DNA from: Amyelois transitella
Lineage: Eukaryota > Arthropoda > Insecta > Lepidoptera > Pyralidae
NCBI RefSeq assembly: GCF_032362555.1
Contig: NC_083506.1
Location: 8,665,501 to 8,729,500, forward strand
Direction: 5' to 3'
Length of the DNA: 64,000 nt
In this document: positions 46,529 through 58,500 of the stretch, piece by piece
How positions within the stretch are numbered: position 1 is the stretch's first letter
Layout: the number at the start of each line of letters is the position of its first letter
Translations under genes and position numbers: made by a program
Notes under the pieces: model-generated
Told to the model about the DNA's origin: nothing
Database searches by the model: none
Seen by the model: the letters and a program-made list of their open reading frames with translations, nothing else

Positions 46529-49500
46529 TCAGAGATCGGGGCGCGCGAGGTGGTCGGCGCTGCGGCCCTTGTGCAGCTGCAGCGCCAGCTCGGGCTCCAG
46601 CGTGAGGTGGTGCGACGACGTGCGCTTGTGCTTGCCGCCCGCCGGCTTGAGGTCGCGCGAGCCCGTGCGCCGGTGCCGCAGCGCGCCGCCCTCGATCAGC
46701 CGCTTGCTCTCCTCGTCGCACTTGGTCAGCGGCAGCACCGTGAGGTCGAGGCTCTCCATGCTCTTGAGCGCCAGCTGCTTGAGCTGCTCGAGGCTGAGGT
46801 CGCGCGAGCCGCTGCGCGAGTGCTGCGAGTGCTGCGCGGGCCGCGGCCCGGGCTCGTCCTGCGCGTGCTGGCGCGCGCGCGGCTCCAGCTGGATGGTCTT
46901 GGAGTCGTTGCGCAGGTGCCGCGAGGCGACCAGCACCCGCGAATTCTTGCCACGGCTCTGCGAATCTTGAGAGTACTGGGAGTCCGTGCGCTGCAGTTTG
47001 GGCTTGTACGGGTCGATGCCGGATTCCATGGGTGTTGTGATGGCGGAGCTAGGGCCCGACGTTACACCCGACCTGAACCCGCTCGCGTTGTCCGTTGATG
47101 GCAGCTCTTCGAACACTATGATAGCAAAATTATACCATTTGTAATATTACTTTGTTACAAACAAAACATGATGCACGTGAAACAATAAAATAGAGGTAGA
47201 AGAGGAAATGTTCTCACATTTATCTAAACTGATGATGGAGCCGGCGATGTCCTTGCTGGGGTCGAGCGGCGCGGCGTTGTCGAGATGCTTGCGGCGGCGC
47301 ACGAGCCACCAGTCCGCCAGGAAGATGCCCAGCGCAACGATCTTTATGCCGCCGCACAGGCCCACATATCTGAAATGTAAAAGTCAATTGTTCATCGCGC
47401 TCTATTTTGTTTTATTAATGTTTTCACTAAATGGAAGTCTTGATGAATCTTAATCTTTATGGTGTGTCTGGTCTTTTATTTCAATAGTTTTGATAATTTC
47501 AGTTTCAGGAAGAAAAGTAGCTGTTATCTTTGAACCGAATTTGATCTAAGAATTTTTGAGTCGATTTCTTCAAAACGGAATAAATAAAAATCAAAAATAG
47601 CCAATAAAGGCTTCATTAATTGACGACATACAAATTTATTCATAATAAGTATTGATATGAGACCTGTATCGGAACTGCTCGATGTCATACAACAGACAGC
47701 GGCCGCCCTTCTCGCCGCTGCAGGACTGCTTCCACAGCAGACACGTGGAGTCGATGAGGTTGCCGAACACGATGGGCGCCGGGATGTAGCCGAACAGTCG
47801 GAAGATCACGAACTGCATGCCCAGCGCGAACGAACGCTCCTCTTCACTCACGGATCTGTTATTGATCATGAAATTCGTTAATGAAGCATGTTATTACATA
47901 ATCTTACTTAGCTCTTAGTACCTTCATTTCTTTGTATAGTAAAGAAAAGAAATTAAAATCTAAGAAAAAAGTTGTATGACATGTTACTACCGCCTAACGG
48001 TGACTGAAAACATTGCGAGGAAACCTTCATATTCAGGTAACTGGATGTGAAAACATCATCCTATACACGTGTGTACAAATGGGAGTTGCTTCGTGTTAAA
48101 ACCTGACTTACCCAGTACAGGATCATAGGACCTCTGCCTCCTCTCCAGAGAGGCGAGGACGCACCGGCACTAACGTGATAAGGAAGAAGTAAACGATTTG
48201 TATCTTAAAGAAAAAGAGATGGTTTCAACTTTTGCTTTCCAGAAAAAGCAGCTTTAGTTTGTCCTCGTATAACTAATAATATTCATATAAAATATCATTG
48301 AAATCAGTCCAGTTAGGTAAGCGTTAGCGTAACATACAGATAGACTTTGGCATAAATATTGATAATTATAGACAGTTGGGTGCTGTATGTACCTGAGTAC
48401 GATCATGAGCAGCGGCATCTGAGTGACGGCCACCACGAAGGTCATGAAGAACAGCAGCACCAGGAACGGGAAGATGGTGGTGCACGGTGGGTTGCACGCG
48501 CCTGCCGTCGCCACCGGCACCACGGTCACCTGCAATACCAAAACATTATTTATTTTCGTATCTAGATATTAATCAAGATTAAATATTTTTCTCACTAAAG
48601 TATCAAGCGTAGTCGCTTTTTAATGTTATGGTCCCAAGATAACTTACAATAATTTTGTTTCTGAACCTGCATATAAACTGAAAAAACATATTTTATTTGG
48701 GTATGGGTATCGATGAAGAAATTCTACAAATATTATAAATGCGAAAGTTTCAATAAATATATGCGTGTCTGTTACCTTCTTTCAAGCTTACAACTTATAG
48801 CTTAGACATTGGAATATCATAATAAGTGAAGTCGCGAGCAACAGCTAGTGTTTAAATAAGTGTACCTCGCTGCTGTAGTCGTGCGCGGCGCCGGCCGTGA
48901 GCGCGGAGGCGGACGCGCCGCTCAGCACCGCGCCCAGCGACATGTCGCGGCTGTTCTCATGCACGCCTGCGAAGGAAACGTATCGATTGTAAGTCTTAAT
49001 GTCTTCAACCATTGTGATTTATGTAATTTTTCGAAAACTAACAGCTTAAAATAAGTTAAACTTTACAACTTGGCCATGACGAGACAATCATTCACAAAAT
49101 AGCCTCCTGGTTTATTTTGTATCCAATAGCAAAAGTACCAGTAGGGTAGATTATTCACTAAAATTGCGAATAAAACCTATGCTAACATAAATAGAAAAAA
49201 ATAATTCACAACCAAGGTTACAACTGGTTCTAGTAAGAAGGAACGACTAGTTCAATCGAGACAGTAGACGTCAGTCAGCAGTATACACTCACAGGCGCAG
49301 TTAGTGAAGTTGGCCCTGGAGGAGGAGAAGGCCGCGCAGCCGGCGTGGCACGGGGAGAAGTAGGTGAGGCCGTTGTTCCCGCACACCGGCTCCATGTCCG
49401 TCTCGGTACAAAGACAGTTGAAGTTGCACGCCGCAGTCAGATTGACCTTGAACGGCTCCACGTTGCTGTCGGGTTCAAACATTTCACAATAAAAAAATCA

Positions 49501-52500
49501 TTTGTGTAAGTTACCCTATCAAATCAAAACTTGATACGAGTATAAATGATTTCATTTGATAAAGGTATGTTAATACCAATATATAATGTTGGTAAAATTG
49601 CACCACCACAAGTATATAACTTGTGGTGGTGCAATTTTGGGTCAATGAATATATATTATACCTACGTATGCAAAAAATATATTTACATTTTCAAAACTAT
49701 ACTCACACCAAGTACAAAAGAAACAACTAAATCAAATTCAAAATAATTGCCATTTGAAAGTTTAGAATAAATTTTATTGTGTGTACACCTTTGTAATTTA
49801 TATATATTTATTTATCAGTTTAGATTAATCATTAAATTAAATTGTGCTTGTGGTACATATGTAACTTGCAAAAATATTTGTACTGTTATAGGAACAAATC
49901 ACACGAAAACTGAATTAATATTTCGTGCTCTAAATGTCATTTACGCAATATTATAGGGATATCCGGCTCTCAAAGTTTGATGTAATCAGTCTGAATTGAG
50001 CAAGCAAAAATGGAATAGAATTATCAAACAGCGGAACAAATTTTTGCATGCGGTCATGGTAGCGAAACCGCGAATGCACTTCGATAAGAGCGTAGTAACA
50101 TTCAAAGTTTTTAATTTGCAAATATTTGGATACCAATTTTTTGATTGTATTTGAAATTGAATACAAATAGCAGATGAACAAATTTTATTTTCGTCTAAAT
50201 ATTTTCTACTTTGTAGTATACAATTTGGCGCACCCAGCCTCCTGAAAGATGATGTATCCTGGACTAACGTCAGGATATTTAATAATATACAATTTTAAAT
50301 AATCCGAATAATAGGCAGTTTTTATATGTGACTGCAAATTTCAAAACATTTAATGGGAGTGTTAAGGAGGGAAGGGTCTCATCCCGTAAGAGAGTTGGGT
50401 TTCTATTGAAATATTTTGCACAATACTTCTAAACGCGTGATTTCTAGCCCGCATTAAAAGATGGAATTATAAAAAATCTTACTCACCTATTATTAGTGTA
50501 AGGTATGGTCGTCCCGGCCATTTTGATGTTATCACAGCCGAGGAAGAACAGCAAAGCATAGCAGGACAAGCAGATTGTGTTAGAGATGAGGACGAACTGT
50601 ACGGCGCCTTTCGGCCGCAGTTCCAGCCTCTTGAGCAAACACCCGCCCATGAATATCCCGATACACGCGCCCGGGATTGCTATGGAACCTGGTGACAACA
50701 AGTAATCTCTTTCAGCCCCCGTAGCATGGCGCGCGCAACGCTGCTTTTATCTCCCGAAAAACTATCGCTGTTTCGCTTTTTATTATGACGTGAAAAGGGA
50801 CAGTGATAGTTTTTCGCGGGGCAGGTCTTTATCTATCTATAAAATAACATAAAGACGACATTGACATAGCTGTACTACAAAACAACGATTCCTCGTTTAA
50901 CCGTTTTTGTTGTTCGTACCATTTCAGTTCAATCGGTCAGCTGCAAAGCTTCAAGAATTATTTGACATTGAAATGAAGCTATTGCTGAACCTTTTTTCCG
51001 GTCTTCATTTCTGTTACAAATTACATAAAAATCGATTAAACGCCTGACCTAACCCTGAAAGCTTAGCAAACAAATAAAAATTACTGTAGGTCATGGATTC
51101 ATCCTTCTATGTTTAATATTTACTGTATCAGCCATTGATGTTCTTCTTTGTTAAGAAAAATATCATCCGGATACAAAAACTAACACACGCGATGATCATT
51201 TAAATGCTTAAATAAAGTACGGATTTTCTTCATTGGCCTTCATCGCGTTCATAATTTCCGTAATGGCAAGATATTTTTGTATATTTCGTCCTTGCCAATT
51301 CTTGCAAAGTCTTGAGGTTCATCAAAGACTTGAGTTGGATAAAATGTAGCTGTCGTAGACCAACGACGAACAAAGTGGAGAAGAACTTGCATGGTCTTTT
51401 CATAATAGTTTTGTCTTATAATTAATCCTTTCGCACAATTTCCACACAATCATCTAGGAGTTAGTAGTTTAAAAAAATTACCGGTAAAAACGCTAGCTTG
51501 ACTCTTGCCCAAGCTGAACTGCGTCTCGAGATATTTTGGCAGGAACACCACGAAACCAGACACGATCATCAGCTCCATGCACGCGCCGAGGCACGTCACC
51601 ACGTACACGGGGTTCTTCAGGAGTCGCCACATTGAAACCGGTATATCTAAACAGAAGATCAAAAAGAGATTATTTTTTAAAATATTAATGAAAAATACAA
51701 ATCAAATATTTATTACGCGATTATAACCAAGTTGGCAACCTTTGAGTGATTTGACTCTTATTTTGAAAATACCTATCTTACCATCACACACCATGTAATG
51801 CGCAAATTACAAAAGATCCCAACGACATACACTACACTTTTAGTATAAAGAATCCAATTTTGTGAGTTTACAGACATTTCAATTAATAAAAATGATTTTA
51901 ATTAATATTGATGACTAAACTTTTCTAGTATATAAATACTAAGAGCTAAAACATTTCTTTTAATACAAATAATTTTTAAAGTATATTTATGAATAAAAAT
52001 GCTGATTGACAGAGAGATATAGAAGGAACTTCTTGTTGACATACACTTCAGAAAAAAAAGGTTATAAAACGTCAAACTTGCGAAAATTTGGTTCCTAACA
52101 TAAAATATAAGTAAATGCTTAGAATTCAAGGAAAACTTGGCGATATCACATTCAGGAGATAAGTTATATACAAGTTTGTTTATGCATGCAGTTGGGTCAG
52201 CCAAAGAGGTCGAGGCCTAACCTTTAATATCTTTTCCATAGCCAGTATCCTTGATATCAGACTGCGGTTTCTGCGGTTTGGCGGAGCCGCTGCCGCTTGC
52301 AGCAGCCGCTTTTTCAACTAATCGAATCTTCTCCTTCTCCCGGACGAGAACTTTCGGGAACGAGAAGAATGGTATGGCCACCAGAATGAGGAGCAGCCCA
52401 CATAGCAGGAACCCGCCCCACCACATGCCTACCCATCGATGATCCGCTGGCCCTGAAATGCAATCAATCAATTATTATACGTATTTTGACGAAGGTTGTT

Positions 52501-55500
52501 TACTTATCCGGATAATTAAAGCGATGTTTGGCTTGAATAATGTGCTGTCACAGTGAGGAAAGGTCAGTGAAGAAAAGTTCACACTGACGTGTCAAGGTGA
52601 ACGGTCTATAAACACTTAAAAAATGCGGATACTTTATTTCTTCAACTATATTTTTGTCGCAATGATAGGCACATAAGATAGTAAAATAAGATTTTGAATT
52701 AGCTTTTTCTTGTAATTTGTAAACGGGGGGCAGATAAATTTCACTTTTATCGTGTTAAAATGCATGATCAGCTTTCTTTAAAATTGTACGTGAAATCAGA
52801 AAACAGCAAAATAAACATTCCTTACCGATGGCTATATTTGCGCCAGAAATGGAGTCCATGTGAAATGTCAGCAGATAAGCGCCCAGCAAGAATCCGAGCA
52901 CTGGACCGAAGGCCGCCATACTGTACATGCATCCTAAAACAACACAACACAATTAACATATAAGTAAAAGGTAAAAAAAATAGGAAGGGTGAGTGCGTGT
53001 GGAAAACCGATGGCTGTAGCTCCCTATGGAAATAACATCAATCATTCTGTCATGTACATGTGCTATTTACAAAACAATGATTAATTAACCTATAATTAAT
53101 TCAACTGTTCCGCTGTCGTTTACCTCCGTAGTCTAACGGTTTAAGTTTCTTTGTATAGTGGTATTAGGTCGTGGATTCGAAACCTACATAAGGTTGTTTC
53201 CGGATTTTAGTTAGAAAGGAGAACAGGTATTTTTAATTCAGGAGACATTTAATATAATACGTTGTATACCACTCAGTAAGATGGAAAGACAGACTTAATA
53301 TATATTTTACCAAGTTCTAATTATTATTCATAGAAAAATTCAATGTTCTTTAAGTTTATTGTTAAAGGCACTCAAGAACGTGCTTCTCCAAAGTCCATAA
53401 ATCTCCTATTACTAAATTGGAAGCCGTAAACTTACAAAAATAAAGTAAAAAGCGCTTTAAATGGTTAATCTGGCCATTAGCTGTAATTCAATTCCGTGTA
53501 GTATAATTACTTTTTTAATTTAATTATTCAAGACGCGGTCGAAGTAGTACCTTGTGTTGACTGCGTTGGGTAAGTGGGTAATAAAATTAAGATGTTATAA
53601 GCTAGAACAAACTGTTCCATTTAAAGTAGGTAACTTACATGATTTTGCATTGATTAATATTCCTATTAGAACTACACAAATTAAATATACCAACATAAAA
53701 TGTACGATAACTGTTGTTAGCTTTTGCCAACGGGTTATCAAAGTTCTTTGAATTCTGAACAGAATTTAAGTACCTATTTGAAAATTATGTCAAAAGTATG
53801 TACTATCATTGCAAGTTAAAATACGATCAGTTTAAACGACCCCGTTATCCAATCGCATGCTCATAAACAAGAATCTATATATTCTATAAATATATAGATA
53901 GATAGGCTATAAATTCGTTTAGCGTGTGCAGTTGAGCAAAGTTTGACATCTGAAACCCATAGCAGTGCCGGGCTGCATGCAGTAACAGCAACTTGGTTGC
54001 AGACTGCAGAATGAAACTAGGTCACCGTTGTTTTGTGCGGTCGCAAATGGCCCGGATTTCGCGGTTGTATCAATGAGTAACTACTATTGCTACCAGCCGC
54101 TGCTTGGGTCCCCTTGCGTGATAATGACAAACATTTTTCAGCGCAACATTAAGTTTCGTTAATTAGTTATTGTTCTTGAACTTCAACCGACATCGAAGGT
54201 TGAATGCAAATATAAGCTAGGCTATTTAAGTAGATTGATATTCAAGCGGTTGATTAACTTAAGCAATTTTCTAATGAAATCATATAGCGAAACAAGCGTT
54301 ATTGCTAAAAACAAAATTTTAAAAAAATTTAAGAATGTAAAACAAAGTGAGATTTAAGATACAGGTTTTATGAGTATTTAAAAAAAAAACATATTCTACT
54401 CAAATATGGGGCAGAAAGAAAGCAAATGAAGGAAGTATTTTCTGAGTGTACTTGTCTGAAGGCGACCAAAAGCAGCTCTCGACTCCACATCGTATCTGAA
54501 GAGGCTTCTCGCATAAGTAGGCCTTATTAAAATGTCTATTATTGAGCAACACGACATAAAGAATGATTAATAATGTGGCTGCTACTAATTAATTTTGCTG
54601 CTAGATTATAAGAATAAGTTTTAAAAATTTCGTGTTGCAAGAGAGATTACAAAGTTAGCTAACACTGCCAAACTGCCAACCGCGTACAACTCAATCAAGA
54701 TTTTGTAACATGATTGCGGCGCATCGCTGCGTTCATCAATGGAATAGACCCAAGCGATTAAACAGTTCTTTCACAGATTTTATTGTTAGTTGATAAAGCC
54801 AAAACATCGATGAAGGTTTCAAATTTATTTGAAATAGGTAGGTTAACATAAAAGCCCCAATGAGGCCTTGTTTTGGCCGCTCGTTTAGAGAATTCAAGTT
54901 TTAGGACTTCTTGCCCCTAATAGTTTGGCTGTTCATTACTGTAACTGTACCTATTCACTCTTTCGTTGTTATAAGTTTATGTAATTTCCATCAAAAGTTG
55001 ATAAACTAAATATTAGCAAAGAAAATTCAACCCGACAAGACATTTATATCAGTACAGACACGGAACATCTGGCACCTGCTTCTTATACCAACCACAAAGT
55101 ACCTTCCTAAAACAGCTGCTACGTTAGGAAATCGATATTAAGGACAAATAGATATAATTAGCGGTGAATAACCAAGGTCATTTACCGCTATCGTTTCGAA
55201 TCCCGGCCAGGGCATGATGAGAAAGAACTTTTTCTGATTGGCCTGGGTCTTGGATGTTTATCTATATAAGTATCACTACATAGTATAAAACAAAGTCGCT
55301 ATTTTAGTATGTTTGTCTGTATGCTTAAATCTTTAAAATTACGCAACGGATTTTGATGCGGTTTTTTGTAACAGGTAGAGTGACTCAAGAGGAAGGTTTT
55401 TATGTATAATAACAAAATTTTGCACCCGTGCGAAGCCGGGGCGGGTCGCTAGTTTATTATAAAATAAAGTATTGTTGGGTTAGTATCTCGTAACAGAAGT

Positions 55501-58500
55501 TTCGAACTTACTTCGAGGCTAACTCAATCTGTGTAATTTGTCCCGTATATATTTAAATATATATTTACTAATTATGATGAAAAAATGTAGTTTTAGAAAC
55601 TCAGAACAAACTCGAAGAAAAGTTTTTCTGATTGTATGTCACAGTTATAAAATACTTTTCTTTCCAATCGATATATGAACTACACATTATTTAAGTGATA
55701 TATTTCAGAGAACAAAAGGTTGATAACTCCCCTTAGAAGGAAAGCTGGAGCAGTTCGAGGGCGGGTTTAGTTAAAGGTTTATTTCACCCGACTCCATCTT
55801 ATAAAGGAATGACCAAGAGTGGTATCGCTATCCTAATAAAACAACGAATAAAAGTTGTCATTACCATTTTATTCTATTCATAAACATATCTTCAAAAAAA
55901 ATTCTAACCAATCAATATATAATGGAAACGATAGTTGGAGCAGTTCAAGGGCAGGTTTGGCTCAGCTCTGTGCTCGCTTCACCTGACTCCAGCTCTTATA
56001 AACTGCACTAAACCCGCCCACGGTCATCTAAAAGCGGCTTTATTGCCGTTGCAACTCTATTTTACGACCGTGATTATGCTTCAATTAAAGAAAAAATCTT
56101 TATAGATATATATGACAGGCTTATCGACGTTGTAAATATTGTTGAATTTATCCTATTTAAACATCAAAGCGCCAAAAGCCTATAGTTGAAGAGATGCATA
56201 AACATTTAATTAAATTAATAAATATTTAGTACAAAACCATTTTGTTTGAATAAAACAAGCATACAGAATTCGTCATGCATTGCACACGTTACCAACAAAT
56301 ATGTTTATTAACCGATTTTGTGATGAATTCGTTGGTAAATTAAATGTGTCTTGTTTTATAGCAATAGTATGTAAACTAGACTGTCACGATATGCCAGAGT
56401 TGGTTCGCCTTAAGTTTTAATGAAGTAAGCTTTAACTTATATGACAAATTTAATATAATTTTACCATGCCATTTATATATAAATATAATTAATCGATTTA
56501 AATGGATGTACTGGACACCCAGTCAATGCGTTAGGAGTGCCTTTTGTGAAGATAAGATTATTTTAAAATAATATACTAAATATAAATTCCTATCTAATTT
56601 CATCGGAAGAATTTAACGATTATATTCAGTATTCTATAATATCGCTGTTACTAAAAGTTTCCGATAAATTTCTATATTTTTATGAGTGTTATTTCTTATC
56701 ATAGATTAGACAATAACTTAATAGTTATCTACGCCTATGTTATGGGTAAACAGTTATGAATGGTGGCCGAAAAGGAATCATGTAGGTAATAGAAAAGCAG
56801 ATGGAACCAATTTAAAATAACCTTTGATGATAAACTTAAGTTAATGCATTTCAATCAGGCTTGAATTAATTAAATGAAAAAATTAATAACTATCGATACC
56901 AATATTACAAACGCGAGAGTAAGTTTGTTTGTTTGTTACCCTTTCAAAGTTAAATTACTGAACTAATGTACATGAAATTTTGCATACATATAGTATGGTG
57001 TACGGACAGACGCACGTAAGTACCTTCATCCTGGTAAAAGCTAACGTACCCGTGGGATTAACGAAAAACCTGTATTCTTTTGTAGGTGGGGCTAATTTCG
57101 CGAGCGATGCAGGTAAAAGGTAATACGAAACAAAAGGTACTTATGTTCATAAAAGCTTCGTCGGCGTTGGTGACAGTGCGTTATACGGTTACGAGGCACG
57201 CACCAGTCGTAGGCTGATAATAAAGACAGGCAATAAGTTCTAAGAAGGTTGGTTGAGGTCACGTTATGTACAAAGAGAATATTAAGTACAGCTTCATTAG
57301 GATCTGGTACTGTAGTTATTATTATTAAATTAGACAGTAAGTTTAAGAAACAAAACTGAAATAGGTAGGTATAGGGTACCTACTACCGTCGTCGTGGCGT
57401 CGTCAAATTTATGTGAGTATTATAGCTAATAATTATGTAAGTGATTATAGCTAAAATGCTTTAGATGGTTTGTGTCTGGTCCTTTTTTATATATATTTAA
57501 GAGTAACAAACAGTATGAGTGTTTATTTTACTAACCGATATACATGCTAGACGATTCCGGGCGTACGTGATCGTCGACGTACGTTGTGCCAAGAGTCAAC
57601 AAGGGGGAGCCGCCGCATCCCAGCAGTAGTTGTGCCACGATGAACACCATCACTGGCAGGAAAGTGCTTGGAGTGCTCTGTGCAATAATTTTACAATATT
57701 AATAATGGTAACATTGGTTAATGTGTACAAATATGTAGATTGTAATGCAAGAGAGTCATTAAACTGTTCGGATTGATAAAACTGAGGCGAAAAAAATATT
57801 ATCTACCGATTACATAATCGTATACAAACAACAACAGCAATATCTCTTAGCACCTAAGTGCAAAATGCATAAGTACCGTAACGTTAATTATTACTCGTAA
57901 CAACAAGTGTTGTGCTTATTCATTGTCACCTGTATGAACTACGCTATCATACTTGTGGAAGTGTTTTATCTGGGACAGGGCAAAACTATCTCTTTAGGGT
58001 TCTCCGTTCATCATGAATATTTTTTTACTTACTTTAATGCAGTTATCAGGTCTCAAGTTGCTAGGTGGCAAGCCGGCCTGGCCCGCCAGTCGAGCAAGAC
58101 TAAGGTCCTGGTCGAGGCCAGGCAGTCGGCAGATGTTCTCCTCAGATTTGTTGTTGGCTAATGTCTCGCTGTTCACTTCCGCAATAAAATGCGGAACAAC
58201 AAATACCAAAGATCCAATGCCCATTATTACGGCACCTAAAACAGGCATTTTTAGGTAAACAAGTAGGTATCAAAATGTTTAACTTTTATATACATATTTT
58301 GATAATTATAAAAATTCATTAAATAAAATAGGTTTTAGTAATACGTAACGACAATAAAGGCAAAATTAAATGTAAATAGGCTTGGTAATTGTACCAATAA
58401 AAATAATTAAATAAACAGGTATTGGCAAACTAAAACAAGAATAGAATGAAGGTAAAATTAGAATACGCACCGACTGCGATCCAAACTGGAATGTGTCTTC

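Larger units (their letters stand above)
52934..57535 (-). other. Large OATP intron (4.6 kb)
   Basis: No protein-like ORF. Contains a tRNA-like SINE head (about 53125-53240), the interrupted family-B repeat (55186-55560), a local duplication (55660-56010) and an RTE-like segment (56896-57115: GTAAGTTTGTTTGTTTGTTA, AAATTTTGCATACATA). The flanking exons join in phase 1 and give continuous transporter sequence, so no exon is missing. Confidence 0.7.

Noticed and set aside
46550-47098. Plus-strand ORF of 182 codons over the last OATP exon
   Set aside because: It is the mirror frame of a GC-rich coding exon. The minus frame continues the transporter in phase; the plus frame has no protein-like content.
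53125-53240. Possible tRNA gene
   Set aside because: A-box and B-box-like words are present but the acceptor stem and anticodon arm do not fold; it is better explained as a SINE head.
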